A DNA stretch of 64,000 bases from Maricaulis alexandrii (GTDB lineage Bacteria > Pseudomonadota > Alphaproteobacteria > Caulobacterales > Maricaulaceae): positions 434,001 through 498,000 of the forward strand of contig NZ_SWKP01000003.1 in the NCBI RefSeq assembly GCF_005871165.1. The letters are read 5' to 3'. A program made the position numbers and the translations under genes. A model generated the notes under the pieces. The model worked only from the letters and a program-made list of their open reading frames with translations. It was not told the origin of the DNA and made no database searches. Positions 1-9,053 of this stretch are shown piece by piece. The first letter of the stretch is position 1, and each line of letters opens with the position of its first letter.

Positions 1-29
1 CCAAGCTGTTCCCGGCAAAGATGGGGAAA

Positions 30-105
30 TGGTGGGCGGTGAGGGGCTCGAACCCCCGACCCTCTCGGTGTAAACGAGATGCTCTCCCAACTGAGCTAAC
101 CGCCC
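30..105 (-). tRNA. tRNA-Val (anticodon TAC)
   Basis: Read on the minus strand this is a 76-nt cloverleaf. It begins GGGCGGTTAGCTCAG, has an anticodon arm TCTCG-TTTACAC-CGAGA with TAC in the anticodon position, a T-arm with GGTTCGAGCC, and an acceptor strand closed by CCGCCC-A-CCA. The CCA end is encoded. TAC reads GUA valine codons. Confidence 0.95.
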
Positions 106-174
106 GAACCTGTCGCCCCGCCGCAGCGGGGACGCGCTTTCTAGTCTGTCTGCCCCGGCCGAGGCAAGGCCCTG

Positions 175-831
175 TCAGAGCCGTTGCGCAGCCTGACACA
201 GCATGCCGGTCGCGACGAGGTCGATCTGCGCCACGACTTCCGCCACCGGATCGCTGACCCGGGCATTGGGAAGCCCGACCGTGATCATGCCGTGGACCGC
301 TGCCCACAGGGCCCGCGAGGACCGGGCCCGGAATTCCGGATCTTCAAATCCCGGCGCCTTGGCGAGCTCATTGGCGATGATGTCGAGCAGGTCGTCCTCG
401 ACCTCGCGGTATTCGCGGGGCAAGGCGGTGCCATGCCGGGCATTGAAGGTCAGCAGCGCCGTCCAGCGCGCATTCTGGGTGACCACGAACTCGATATAAG
501 CCCGGGCCAGCACCATGAGACGGTCATGCACCGCGTTTTCCGGCAGATCGGCCTGGGTCAGCGCCGCCTGGTGGTGATCGGCAATCGCCTGATAGGTCTG
601 GTAGTTCAGCTCCCGGATCAGGTCCTGGATGTCCCCGAACAATTTGTAGATGGAGCCCACGGACAGGCCGGCCCGGCGCGCAATCGTACGGGCCTGCATG
701 CCGTTGAGCCCTTCTTCGGCCAATAATTCCCCGGCGGCCGCGAGCGCCTGCTCGCGGACTTCGGGCGTCAGGCCCGGGCGACCGCGCGAACGCGGTGCCG
801 CCCCGGCCTGTGAATTCGACGACGTTTCCAT
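175..831 (-). CDS. TetR/AcrR family transcriptional regulator
   Basis: A 218-residue protein. After a Ser/Ala/Gly-rich leader of about 20 residues comes a TetR-type DNA-binding domain: LTPEVREQALAAAGELLAEEG, then ARTIARRAGLSVGSIYKLF as the helix-turn-helix. The C-terminal half carries an ALWAAVHGMI segment, the WHG signature of one TetR ligand-domain family. I chose the ATG at 831 because the homology begins soon after it; an in-frame start at 867 would add 12 unlikely residues. The gene lies about 60 bp downstream of pheA in the same direction, with a palindrome in the gap. The ligand and the target genes cannot be told from the sequence, and there is no obvious efflux gene beside it. Confidence 0.85.
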   Translation of the reverse strand: METSSNSQAGAAPRSRGRPGLTPEVREQALAAAGELLAEEGLNGMQARTIARRAGLSVGSIYKLFGDIQDLIRELNYQTYQAIADHHQAALTQADLPENAVHDRLMVLARAYIEFVVTQNARWTALLTFNARHGTALPREYREVEDDLLDIIANELAKAPGFEDPEFRARSSRALWAAVHGMITVGLPNARVSDPVAEVVAQIDLVATGMLCQAAQRL

Positions 832-858
832 ACCGTTCAAACTAGGCTGGTTTGCGCA

Positions 859-879
859 GACGAACAATGTTCAGTCGTC
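859..879. promoter_or_regulatory. Candidate TetR operator palindrome
   Basis: Between pheA and the TetR gene there are nested inverted repeats: outer arms GACGA and TCGTC, inner arms GAAC and GTTC. TetR repressors commonly bind such a site in their own promoter. The site is placed correctly for autoregulation, but this is inference from position and symmetry only. Confidence 0.35.
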
Positions 880-890
880 GCGCTGCGCAC

Positions 891-2045
891 CTATTCCGCC
901 ACGCTGACCCGGTCGATCGCATCGGCCGCGTAACAACCCAGCAGCTTGATCTCCCGGGTATGCTCCTCCAGCACCGACATGGACTCCCGGATGGCCTTGT
1001 CTTCGACATGGCCCTCGACATCCATGATGAACATCTCTTCCCAGGGATTGCCGGCAATCGGCCGGGATTCCAGCTTCACCAGATTGATGCCATGGTCGCG
1101 GAAACCCAGCAGGGCATCGACAAGACAGCCCGGCGTGTCGCGCGTTGTGAACATCATGGAGGTCTTGCTCTCCACTTCCCGCGTCGGGAAGGAGGTCTTG
1201 CGGCCGATCACGATGAAACGGGTGATATTCTGTTCGTGGTCACCGATGCCGCGCTCCAGGATATCCATGCCGAACAGGCGGGCTGCGTCTTCACCGGCCA
1301 CGGCACAGGCGGTGTCATCATCCTCCAGAAGCCGCTCCAGCGCCCGCGTGGTGGAAGCTGCCATATGCGTTTCCAGCTCCGGATGGGAGGCAATGTAGCG
1401 GCGGCACTGGGCCAGCGCCTGCGGGTGACCATAGACGCGGTTGAGACGCCCCTGCCCGCTGGCCTTGCCGACCAGGCAGTGATCCACGCGCAGGAAGAAT
1501 TCACCGATGATCTGGGTCTTGGAATTGATCAGGATGTCATAGACTTCATTGATCGAACCGGTGGTCGTGTTCTCGATCGGGATCACGCCGAAATCCACTT
1601 CGGCATTCTCGACAGAGCGGAAGATCGAGACGAAATCACGCTTGGGCGACGGGACGACGGTCGCATTGCGCCGCTCGAAGACCTTCTGGGCCGCGATATG
1701 GCTGTAACTGCCCGGCCCGCCGAGATAAGCGACGCTGGCCTCATTGAGCTCCTCATTGCGCATGCTGTCGAAGCGTTCGCGCTGGCGGCGGATGGAAATC
1801 TCGAACAGGTCCTGGAACAGGTTCTCGACAACCTTGTCCGGCACGCCCTTTTTGCGGCCCAACTCCAGAGCTCCGCGCAAAACCGCTTGCTCGCGCTCAC
1901 GGTCACGAACGGGCTGTCCGCTGCGCACCTTCGCCTCGAGGATTTCCTCGACCAGTTCCGACCGCCGTGCAATCGCTTCGATCAACTGCCGGTCGATCGC
2001 CGAAATCTCGTCCCGGATCTCGTCCCGGCTCTTCCCACTCGCCAT
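891..2045 (-). CDS. pheA: Chorismate mutase / prephenate dehydratase (P-protein)
   Basis: A 384-residue bifunctional enzyme that converts chorismate to prephenate and then to phenylpyruvate, the committed route to phenylalanine. Residues 1-92 form an AroQ-type chorismate mutase helix bundle (AIDRQLIEAIARRSELVEEI). The prephenate dehydratase domain follows, with VAYLGGPGSYSH near residue 105, IENTTTGS near 160 and the catalytic TRF motif in ITRFIVIG. A C-terminal ACT domain carries ESRP in LVKLESRPIAGNPW, the phenylalanine feedback-binding motif. Start at ATG 2045, preceded by AAGGAC. Transcription appears to be controlled by the attenuator and leader peptide just upstream, in addition to allosteric feedback through the ACT domain. 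Confidence 0.95.
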   Translation of the reverse strand: MASGKSRDEIRDEISAIDRQLIEAIARRSELVEEILEAKVRSGQPVRDREREQAVLRGALELGRKKGVPDKVVENLFQDLFEISIRRQRERFDSMRNEELNEASVAYLGGPGSYSHIAAQKVFERRNATVVPSPKRDFVSIFRSVENAEVDFGVIPIENTTTGSINEVYDILINSKTQIIGEFFLRVDHCLVGKASGQGRLNRVYGHPQALAQCRRYIASHPELETHMAASTTRALERLLEDDDTACAVAGEDAARLFGMDILERGIGDHEQNITRFIVIGRKTSFPTREVESKTSMMFTTRDTPGCLVDALLGFRDHGINLVKLESRPIAGNPWEEMFIMDVEGHVEDKAIRESMSVLEEHTREIKLLGCYAADAIDRVSVAE

Positions 2046-2070
2046 GATGCTCGTCCTTCATTCAGGCAAA

Positions 2071-2100
2071 AGAAAAGGGCCTCCCCGTGGGGGAGGCCCT
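2071..2100 (-). terminator. pheA attenuator terminator
   Basis: A perfect 11-bp stem (AGGGCCTCCCC / GGGGAGGCCCT on the minus strand, 3-nt loop, 2076-2100) is followed by TTTTCTTTTG. It lies between the leader peptide stop and the pheA start, so it would stop transcription before pheA. The segment GGGGGCGGTGGCC, inside the leader ORF near 2132-2145, can pair with the 5' arm (GGCCTCCCCC, one T-T mismatch and one bulge) as an antiterminator. It can also pair with the preceding CCACGCAACCC as a protector hairpin. Confidence 0.85.
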
Positions 2101-2125
2101 GGTAAACTCGTCGCTTTCGCGCGCG

Positions 2126-2197
2126 TCAGCCGGCCACCGCCCCCAAACGGGTTGCGTGGGTAAAATAGCCAGCAAAATAAAACGTCGCGAAAGTCAT
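2126..2197 (-). CDS. pheL: Phe/Tyr-rich leader peptide of the pheA attenuator
   Basis: A 23-codon ORF on the minus strand that begins MTFATFYFAGYF: four Phe and two Tyr among the first 12 residues, then a stretch without aromatics. It has AAGGTG about 5 nt before its ATG and ends with TGA at 2128-2126. Directly downstream come a possible antiterminator, the rho-independent terminator and pheA. Stalling at Phe codons when charged tRNA-Phe is scarce would cover the protector arm, free the antiterminator and allow read-through. This is the classical arrangement of amino-acid biosynthetic attenuators. No clear promoter could be assigned in the roughly 100 bp upstream. Confidence 0.82.
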   Translation of the reverse strand: MTFATFYFAGYFTHATRLGAVAG

Positions 2198-2297
2198 GCC
2201 GGCACCTTGGCGGCGGTTTCACGCAAGGTCAATGCGCAAAACCCGAAACATGCAGTGGGTGGTGCAAGAAATGTGTTCGCCCTGTGATGCGCGGTAC

Positions 2298-2328
2298 AAA
2301 AAAGGGGCCGCCGGAGCCGCCCCTTTTT
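2298..2328 (-). terminator. lon terminator
   Basis: Just past the lon stop codon, the minus strand reads AAAAAGGGGC, a GC-rich loop region, then GCCCCTTTTTT. It is a strong rho-independent terminator for lon and separates lon from the pheA leader. Confidence 0.85.
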
Positions 2329-2350
2329 CCAAACGCTTGAGGCCAGCCGC

Positions 2351-4756
2351 CTAGTGCGCGACGGCCGGACCGCCGGCTTCACCGGACTGCTGTGAAGCCA
2401 GGGCCGCCAGCGCGGCCTCGTCGGCTTCGGTCCATTCGACCGGTTCGACGGCTTCGGTCAGGGCGTGGCGCAGGACCTGGTCGACGGTCTCGACCGGGAT
2501 GATCTCCAGGCCCGCCTTCACATTGTCCGGGATCTCGGCGAGATCCTTTTCATTCTCCTGCGGGATCAGGACCGTCTTCACGCCGCCGCGCAGGGCTGCC
2601 AGAAGCTTCTCCTTCAGACCGCCGATCGGCAGGACACGGCCGCGCAGGGTGATCTCGCCGGTCATGGCGATATCCTTGCGCACCGGCACGCCGGTCAGCA
2701 CGGAAACGATGGCGGTCATCATGCCGATACCGGCGGAGGGACCATCCTTGGGCGTGGCGCCTTCGGGCACGTGCACGTGGATGTCCGAAGAGCGGAACAC
2801 GGTGGGCTTGATGCCCAGCGAGGGCGCACGGGACTGGACGAAGGAATTCGCCGCGGAGATGGACTCCTTCATGACGTCCTTCAGATTGCCCGTGACCTTC
2901 ATATTGCCGCGGCCCGGCATGCGCACGGCCTCGATCGTCAGGAGATCACCGCCGACTTCCGTCCAGGCCAGGCCCGTGACGATGCCGACCTGGTCTTCCT
3001 TGTCGGTTTCGCCGAAGCGGAATTTGCGCACCCCGGCATAATCACCGAGATTCTCCGGCGTGATGGTGATGCTGTCCGCCTTGCCGCTCTGGATCTTGCG
3101 CACGGACTTGCGGGCCAGATTGGCGATCTCGCGCTCCAGGCTCCGCACCCCGGCTTCGCGGGTATAATAGCGGATCAGGTCGCGCAGGGCGTCCTCTTCC
3201 AGGGCCCACTCGCCCTCCTTCAACGCATGGTTTTTCAGCGTCTTGGGGATGAGGTGGCGCTTGGCGATCTCGACCTTCTCGTCTTCCGTGTAGCCGGCGA
3301 TACGGATGATCTCCATCCGGTCGAGGAGCGGCTGCGGCAGGTTGAGCGAGTTGGCCGTGGTCACGAACATGATGTCGGACAGGTCGTAATCAACTTCCAG
3401 ATAATGGTCGTTGAAGGTCGAATTCTGTTCCGGATCGAGCACTTCGAGCAGGGCCGAGGCCGGATCGCCGCGATAGTCCGCGCCGAGCTTGTCGATCTCG
3501 TCGAGCAGGAAGAGCGGATTGGCCGCTTTCACCTTCTTCATCGACTGGATGATGCGGCCCGGCATGGAGCCGATATAGGTGCGGCGGTGGCCACGAATCT
3601 CGGCTTCATCCCGCACGCCGCCCAGCGACATGCGGACGAATTCACGACCCGTCGCCTTGGCGATGGAACGGCCGAGCGAGGTCTTGCCGACGCCCGGAGG
3701 GCCGACCAGGCACAGGATCGGGCCCCGCATCTTCTTGGTGCGCGCCTGGACGGCCAGATGTTCCAGAATGCGTTCCTTGACCTTCTCCAGCCCGTAATGA
3801 TCGGATTCGAGAATGTCCTCGGCGCGATTGAGGTCGCTTTTCAGACGCTTCCGCTTGTTCCAGGGCAGCGCCAGGATCCAGTCGAGATAATTGCGCACAA
3901 CGGTGGCCTCGGCCGACATCGGGCTCATCTGACGGAGCTTCTTGAACTCGGCATCCGCCTTGGCGCGGGCCTCCTTGGGCAGTTTGGCTTCGGCCAGGCG
4001 GTCTTCCAGCTCAGCGAGTTCCTCGCGGCTGTCATCGCCTTCGCCCAGCTCGCGCTGGATCGCCTTCATCTGCTCGTTGAGATAATATTCGCGCTGGGTC
4101 TTCTCCATCTGGCGCTTCACGCGCGAGCGGATCTTCTTCTCGACCTGAAGCACGCCGATCTCGCCTTCCATCAGGCCGAGCACGCGCTCGAGCCGGCGCG
4201 TGACGTCGGGCTCTTCCAAAAGGGCCTGCTTGTCCTCGATCTTCACCGCGAGATGGGCGGAGATACTGTCGGCCAGCTTGGCGGCATCGGTGATCTGGGA
4301 CAGGGAGGCCAGCGCTTCCGGCGGGACCTTCTTGTTCAGTTTGACATAATCGTCGAACTTGGCCGCCACGGTGCGCATCAGCGCTTCCATTTCGGCATTG
4401 TCGCCCGCGTCCTCGTCGATCACGCTGCATTCGGCCTCGTAATAATCGTCACGCGTGCCATAGCCGGTAATTTCGACGCGTACACCGCCCTCGACCAGGA
4501 CTTTCACCGTCCCGTCGGGCAGTTTCAGCAATTGCAGGACAGAGGCGATCACACCGGTGGAATGGATCGCATCCGGTGCCGGCTCGTCGTCGGCCGCACT
4601 CTTCTGGGTCGCCAGAAGGATCTGCTTGTCCGCCTTCATCACCTCTTCCAGCGCCTTGACGGATTTCTCGCGGCCGACAAAGAGCGGCACAATCATGTGC
4701 GGAAATACGACAATGTCCCGGAGGGGGAGAAGCGGAAGTGTCTTGGTATCGGACAT
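2351..4756 (-). CDS. lon: ATP-dependent protease Lon
   Basis: An 801-residue LonA protease that degrades misfolded and regulatory proteins in the cytoplasm. The N-terminal substrate-binding domain starts [15 protein letters not shown]. The AAA+ module has Walker [10 protein letters not shown] and Walker [14 protein letters not shown]. The C-terminal protease domain has the catalytic Ser in [11 protein letters not shown] and the Lys in [13 protein letters not shown], forming a Ser-Lys dyad. ATG 4756 is chosen over an upstream in-frame start because AGGAG lies 5 nt before it and the family begins here. It is downstream of clpX in the same direction, and a terminator follows. Confidence 0.97.
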   Translation of the reverse strand: MSDTKTLPLLPLRDIVVFPHMIVPLFVGREKSVKALEEVMKADKQILLATQKSAADDEPAPDAIHSTGVIASVLQLLKLPDGTVKVLVEGGVRVEITGYGTRDDYYEAECSVIDEDAGDNAEMEALMRTVAAKFDDYVKLNKKVPPEALASLSQITDAAKLADSISAHLAVKIEDKQALLEEPDVTRRLERVLGLMEGEIGVLQVEKKIRSRVKRQMEKTQREYYLNEQMKAIQRELGEGDDSREELAELEDRLAEAKLPKEARAKADAEFKKLRQMSPMSAEATVVRNYLDWILALPWNKRKRLKSDLNRAEDILESDHYGLEKVKERILEHLAVQARTKKMRGPILCLVGPPGVGKTSLGRSIAKATGREFVRMSLGGVRDEAEIRGHRRTYIGSMPGRIIQSMKKVKAANPLFLLDEIDKLGADYRGDPASALLEVLDPEQNSTFNDHYLEVDYDLSDIMFVTTANSLNLPQPLLDRMEIIRIAGYTEDEKVEIAKRHLIPKTLKNHALKEGEWALEEDALRDLIRYYTREAGVRSLEREIANLARKSVRKIQSGKADSITITPENLGDYAGVRKFRFGETDKEDQVGIVTGLAWTEVGGDLLTIEAVRMPGRGNMKVTGNLKDVMKESISAANSFVQSRAPSLGIKPTVFRSSDIHVHVPEGATPKDGPSAGIGMMTAIVSVLTGVPVRKDIAMTGEITLRGRVLPIGGLKEKLLAALRGGVKTVLIPQENEKDLAEIPDNVKAGLEIIPVETVDQVLRHALTEAVEPVEWTEADEAALAALASQQSGEAGGPAVAH

Positions 4757-4911
4757 TATAACTCCTGCGCACCCTTTGCATCGGGCGCGGCGTGACCCGC
4801 GGCACACCCGCGGGATCGTGACTCAAAACCGGGTGAGGTGACGGACGGACTTTGCCGGTACCGGCCCCTCACCCTTTCTGACTCAAAAGGTGGATACGCT
4901 GTGACCCGAAA
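4757..4911 (-). promoter_or_regulatory. clpX-lon intergenic region with repeats
   Basis: The 155-bp gap holds two direct copies of TGACTCAAAA on the plus strand (4819-4828 and 4879-4888), exactly 60 bp apart. It also holds an inverted repeat GGGTGAGG (4831-4838) / CCTCACCC (4867-4874) around CCGGTACCGG. On the minus strand the stem is followed by GGTTTTG, so it may be a weak clpX terminator. The lon promoter should also lie here, but I could not identify convincing sigma-32 or sigma-70 hexamers. Confidence 0.4.
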
Positions 4912-6183
4912 TCAAGCGCCGGTGCGCTTGTCGTCCTGACGTTCGGCATAGATGAAGAGCGGTTTCGCATTGCCTTCAACGACTTCGCCGTTGACGACGA
5001 TCTCTTCCACACCTTCCAGGCCCGGCAGTTCGAACATGGTCTCCAGCAGGATGCCTTCCATGATCGAGCGCAGGCCACGGGCCCCCGTCTTGCGGGCGAT
5101 GGCGCGGTTGGCAATCGCCTTGAGCGCATCTTCCGTGAAGGTCAGGCCGACGCCTTCCATCTCGAACAGGCGCTGGTACTGCTTGACCAGGGCGTTCTTC
5201 GGCTCGGTCAGGATCTGCACCAGGGCATCCTCGTCCAGGTCCTCCAGCGTCGCAATGACGGGCAGACGGCCGACGAATTCCGGGATCAGGCCGAAGCGCA
5301 GGAGATCATCCGGTTCCACTTCGCGCAGGATTTCGCCGGTGCGGCGGGCATCCGGTTCACGCACATCGGCACCGAAGCCGATGGAGGAGCCCTGCCCGCG
5401 CTGGGAAATCACCTTGTCGAGACCGGCAAAGGCGCCGCCGACGACGAAGAGGATATTGGTCGTGTCCACCTGCAGGAATTCCTGCTGGGGATGCTTGCGG
5501 CCACCCTGCGGCGGCACGGAGGCAACCGTGCCTTCCATGATCTTCAGCAAGGCCTGCTGCACGCCCTCACCCGACACGTCGCGCGTTATGGACGGATTGT
5601 CGGACTTGCGGGAAATCTTGTCGATCTCGTCGATATAGACGATGCCGCGCTGGGCGCGCTCAACATTGTAATCGGCGGACTGAAGCAGTTTCAGGACGAT
5701 ATTCTCGACATCCTCACCGACATAGCCGGCCTCGGTCAGCGTGGTCGCATCGGCCATCGTGAACGGCACGTCGAGGATGCGGGCCAGCGTCTGGGCCAGC
5801 AGCGTCTTGCCGCAACCGGTCGGGCCGATCAGCAGGATGTTGGACTTGGCCAATTCCACATCGGCGTTCTGGGAGGCGTGGTTGAGACGCTTGTAGTGAT
5901 TGTGCACGGCCACCGAAAGCACGCGCTTGGCATGCGCCTGGCCGATCACGTAATCATTGAGAACGTTGAAAATTTCCTGCGGGGTTGGCACACCTTCCTT
6001 GGACTTCACCAGGGAGGATTTGTTCTCCTCGCGGATAATGTCCATGCAGAGTTCGACGCATTCATCACAGATGAACACGGTGGGCCCGGCAATGAGTTTG
6101 CGAACCTCATGCTGGCTCTTTCCGCAGAAAGAACAGTAGAGGGTGTTCTTCGACTCGCCGTCTCCGCCTGTCGTCTTACTCAT
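4912..6183 (-). CDS. clpX: ATP-dependent Clp protease ATP-binding subunit ClpX
   Basis: A 423-residue AAA+ unfoldase that feeds substrates to ClpP. It has an N-terminal zinc-binding domain with four Cys (LYCSFCGK ... [10 protein letters not shown], residues 16-48), Walker [12 protein letters not shown], Walker [11 protein letters not shown], and the IGF loop in SSIGFGADV that docks onto ClpP. Length is normal for the family. It lies between clpP and lon, all on the same strand. In this bacterial group ClpXP controls cell-cycle regulators such as CtrA, so it is probably essential. Confidence 0.97.
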   Translation of the reverse strand: MSKTTGGDGESKNTLYCSFCGKSQHEVRKLIAGPTVFICDECVELCMDIIREENKSSLVKSKEGVPTPQEIFNVLNDYVIGQAHAKRVLSVAVHNHYKRLNHASQNADVELAKSNILLIGPTGCGKTLLAQTLARILDVPFTMADATTLTEAGYVGEDVENIVLKLLQSADYNVERAQRGIVYIDEIDKISRKSDNPSITRDVSGEGVQQALLKIMEGTVASVPPQGGRKHPQQEFLQVDTTNILFVVGGAFAGLDKVISQRGQGSSIGFGADVREPDARRTGEILREVEPDDLLRFGLIPEFVGRLPVIATLEDLDEDALVQILTEPKNALVKQYQRLFEMEGVGLTFTEDALKAIANRAIARKTGARGLRSIMEGILLETMFELPGLEGVEEIVVNGEVVEGNAKPLFIYAERQDDKRTGA

Positions 6184-6351
6184 GACAGCTCCAATTCAAC
6201 CCGCAGGCACTTCATTATGCCCGCTTTCGCGTTCAGCATCCTGCAAAATCAGGGCCGAACTTTAGCGAAAGGTTTCCAACCCTGCGCATTCGATCACACA
6301 GAAGCAGTGGTGATCAACCACCAAAGCCTCCTCATCTGATCAGGCCAGAGG

Positions 6352-6981
6352 TCAGGACCCTTCCTTTTCATCCGTTCCGCGGACGTCATGGACCTTGTCG
6401 ATCAGGCCGAACTCCAGGCCTTCCTGAGCCGACATGAAGTTGTCGCGGTCCAGAGCCGCTTCGATTTCTTCGTACTTGCGACCGGTATGGTGCACGTAGA
6501 TTTCGTTCAGCCGGCGCTTGATCTTCATGATGTCCGCCGCGTGGCGTTCAATGTCCGAGGCCTGGCCGCGGAAACCGCCCGAGGGTTGGTGCACCATGAT
6601 GCGCGCATTGGGCGTCGCAAACCGCATGTCCTTCTCGCCGGCCGTCAGCAGGAGCGAGCCCATCGAGGCCGCCATGCCCAAGCAGATCGTCGAGACGGGG
6701 CTGCGGATGTATTGCATCGTGTCGTAAATCCCCAGGCCCGCAGAGACCACACCGCCCGGCGAGTTGATGTACATGGAGATTTCTTTTTTCGGGTTCTCGG
6801 ATTCCAGGAAGAGCAGCTGCGCGATGATCAGGCTCGCCATGTGATCTTCGATCGGACCTGTCACGAAGATGATGCGCTCTTTGAGAAGCCGCGAATAAAT
6901 GTCGTAGGAGCGTTCGCCCCGACTGGTCTGCTCGACGACGATCGGAACCAGATTCATCGTCACGTCCTGGGGATCATACAT
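6352..6981 (-). CDS. clpP: ATP-dependent Clp protease proteolytic subunit ClpP
   Basis: A 209-residue serine peptidase that forms the tetradecameric chamber of ClpXP. The catalytic Ser is in [11 protein letters not shown], the His in [11 protein letters not shown] and the Asp in [10 protein letters not shown] chose ATG 6981 because AAGGAG lies 7 nt upstream and the protein then begins [13 protein letters not shown]; the in-frame ATG at 7026 would add 15 residues that are not family-like. It sits between tig and clpX. Confidence 0.96.
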   Translation of the reverse strand: MYDPQDVTMNLVPIVVEQTSRGERSYDIYSRLLKERIIFVTGPIEDHMASLIIAQLLFLESENPKKEISMYINSPGGVVSAGLGIYDTMQYIRSPVSTICLGMAASMGSLLLTAGEKDMRFATPNARIMVHQPSGGFRGQASDIERHAADIMKIKRRLNEIYVHHTGRKYEEIEAALDRDNFMSAQEGLEFGLIDKVHDVRGTDEKEGS

Positions 6982-7138
6982 GTCGCGCTCCTTGGGGCTA
7001 CCGGCTGCCGGATGGCGCCGATTCACTTCAGACGGGTATTACAAATATTGCGGTGCCCGGGCCGCTGTGCAAGGCACGGTCTGCAGGAAGCCCTGTGCAA
7101 GCGCGGTTAATATCCCCGGACAATCACACAAATGAAAA

Positions 7139-7163
7139 ACGCCGGTGCGGGTGGCACCGGCGT
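7139..7163 (-). terminator. tig terminator
   Basis: The stem AACGCCGGTGC / GCACCGGCGTT with a 3-5 nt loop is flanked by A/T runs on both sides. On the minus strand it is followed by TTTTTCATT. It ends the tig transcript before clpP. Confidence 0.8.
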
Positions 7164-7189
7164 TTTCACGGGTCTGGATGACGGCCTGA

Positions 7190-8740
7190 TCAGGCGTCCT
7201 TCTTGGCCGCTTTCTTGGCCGGAGACTTCTTCTTGGCGGCCGGCTTCTTCTCGGCGTCGTCAGACTTGGCAGCCGCCTTCTTGGCCGGAGCCTTTTTCTT
7301 GGCAGCCGACTTCTTCTCACCGTCTTCCGCCTTGGCTTCGGCTTTCTTGGCCGGGGCCTTCTTCTTCGCCGGAGCCTTCTTCTTGGCCGGCGCCGGGGCC
7401 TCGTCTTCGTCCGAATAGAGCGCGTCCTTGGACACGGTCACATCGGTCACCTGGGCCAGCTCGAGGATGTAGTCGACGACTTTTTCCTCGTAGAGCGGCG
7501 CGCGCAGCTGCGCGACGGCCTGCGGGTTCTTCTGGTAGAATTCGACAACCTGGCGTTCTTGACCCGGATAGCGCACGGCTTCCTGGTTGATGGCGCGGGA
7601 GAGTTCTTCCTGGGTCACGTCGACATTGTTGCGACGGCCAATCTCGGCGAGGACCAGGCCGAGGCGCACGCGGCGGTCGGCAATGCCCTTGTACTCGGCC
7701 TTCAGCTCGTCTTCCGACTTGCCCTTGTCTTCTTCCTCGAGATGGTCGTGCTCGATGGCGTGCTGGATTTCGCGCCAGATATTCTCGAACTCGGCTTCCA
7801 CCATTTTCGGCGGCAGATCGAAGGTGTGCGCGGCATCCAGGGCATCCAGCAGGTGACGCTTGGTCTTCTGGCGGGATTGCTGGGCGTGCTCACGCTCGAA
7901 ATTGGACTTCAGGGCTTCCTTCAGACCATCCAGGTCTTCCAGGCCGAGACGCTTGGCCAGCTCGTCATCGATCTTGGCTTCGCCCGGGGCTTCAACACCC
8001 TTCACGGTCACCTCGAAGACAGCGTCCTTACCGGCCAGATGCGCGGCCTGGTACTGTTCCGGGAAGGTCACGTTCAGTTCGCGCTCTTCACCGGCCTTGG
8101 CACCGATCAGCTGCTCTTCAAAGCCCGGGATAAAGGCGCCATCGCCGATGGCGACGCGGGCATCCTCGGCCGAACCGCCTTCAAACGGCTCACCGTCCAG
8201 CTTGCCGACGAAATCGATGACGACGACATCGCCCTCTTCCGCCTTGGCATTCTTGCCGCCCTTCTTGGCGGAGAATTCGCGGTTTTCATTGGCCAGACGC
8301 TCGAGCGCCTCATTGATCTCGGCATCCTCGACTTCGGCCACCGGACGGTTGATTTCCAGCTTCGCCGGGTCGGCCGGCTCGAAGTCCGGCATGATTTCCA
8401 GCGAGATCTCGAAGGTGAAGTCGGACTTGCCGGCCATCACGTCCTTGGCTTCGCTGACGACATTCACGTCCGGCTGGGTGGCCGGGCGGATCTTCTTCTC
8501 GTCGAGCGTCTTCTGCGTGGTTTCCGGGACCAGCTCGTTCAGCAGGTCACCCATGATGCTTTCGCCGAACATCTTGCGGATGTGGCTGGAGGGCACCTTG
8601 CCCGGGCGGAAGCCTTTCAGGCGGACTTCCGGACGGATTTCTTCGATCTTCGCATCCAGGCGAGCTTTCAGATCATCTTTCGGAAAGGTGATCTCATAGG
8701 TGCGGCTCAAGCCTTCGGAGGATTTCTCGATGACGTTCAT
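7190..8740 (-). CDS. tig: Trigger factor with Lys/Ala-rich C-terminal tail
   Basis: A 516-residue ribosome-associated chaperone and peptidyl-prolyl isomerase. The N-terminal ribosome-binding domain carries the signature GFRPGKVP near residue 45. The FKBP-type PPIase domain follows (EEGDVVVIDFVGKLDGEPFEGG), then the helical chaperone domain. The family usually ends near residue 430-450. Here about 75 extra residues follow, made of repeats of AKKKAPAKK and AAKKKAPAKKAA with short acidic spacers, resembling a histone H1-like tail. The tail is in frame with no break, so it looks real. It could bind nucleic acid or strengthen ribosome contact; that is inference. Upstream of clpP, as in many bacteria. 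Confidence 0.95.
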   Translation of the reverse strand: MNVIEKSSEGLSRTYEITFPKDDLKARLDAKIEEIRPEVRLKGFRPGKVPSSHIRKMFGESIMGDLLNELVPETTQKTLDEKKIRPATQPDVNVVSEAKDVMAGKSDFTFEISLEIMPDFEPADPAKLEINRPVAEVEDAEINEALERLANENREFSAKKGGKNAKAEEGDVVVIDFVGKLDGEPFEGGSAEDARVAIGDGAFIPGFEEQLIGAKAGEERELNVTFPEQYQAAHLAGKDAVFEVTVKGVEAPGEAKIDDELAKRLGLEDLDGLKEALKSNFEREHAQQSRQKTKRHLLDALDAAHTFDLPPKMVEAEFENIWREIQHAIEHDHLEEEDKGKSEDELKAEYKGIADRRVRLGLVLAEIGRRNNVDVTQEELSRAINQEAVRYPGQERQVVEFYQKNPQAVAQLRAPLYEEKVVDYILELAQVTDVTVSKDALYSDEDEAPAPAKKKAPAKKKAPAKKAEAKAEDGEKKSAAKKKAPAKKAAAKSDDAEKKPAAKKKSPAKKAAKKDA

Positions 8741-9053
8741 GGGTTGGCCTTAGATGTTACAGTTCGGGCGGATGCTATCCGCGAGCAAAAACGAGCGCGC
8801 GTTATGTCATGGGGATTCGTGGCGTGCAACGCTGTGGAGCGGTCCGCATGCAGGGAATGCAGCATGGAAGGCGTCCCGCCCTCCTTCGCCAAGGCTTCGG
8901 AGGCCACCTCTTCGCCCGCTCGCAATGCTCGCATTTGTGCTCCGGGTGGCCTGCCAACCGAAGCCCAAAGGGCGTTGGCCCCTGCCGGGGCATTCTCCGC
9001 CTGAAATCGATTCACGGGATCGATTTCTCTGCCTGCGGCAGACCGGCTTCGAA
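8741..9053. repeat. Repeat-like intergenic stretch between tig and tRNA-Leu
   Basis: No convincing gene is seen in these 313 bp. They hold a perfect 9-bp inverted repeat GAAATCGAT / ATCGATTTC with a 7-nt loop (9003-9027), directly 3' of tRNA-Leu. They also hold an imperfect palindrome around CTTCGCCAAGGCTTCGG (8880-8903), and further GC-rich self-complementary segments. This looks like a dispersed intergenic repeat lodged beside a tRNA gene. The tig promoter should lie near 8741-8800. Confidence 0.4.

Noticed and set aside
2101-2290. The gap between lon and pheA, bounded by minus-strand terminators, first looked like a small non-coding RNA gene such as 6S RNA
   Set aside because: Reading the minus strand shows a Phe/Tyr-rich leader ORF followed by an attenuator, which explains the terminator better than a separate RNA gene.
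4869-4920. CTTGAT followed by TATCCACC upstream of lon as a sigma-32 heat-shock promoter
   Set aside because: The spacing and the -10 do not fit the CTTGAA / CCCATNT pattern well enough, and part of it lies over the clpX stop codon.
7200-7400. Regular repeats in the tig 3' end resembled a tandem-repeat or CRISPR-like array
   Set aside because: They are codons of a continuous reading frame for AKKKAPAKK-type peptide repeats, with no spacers of constant length.
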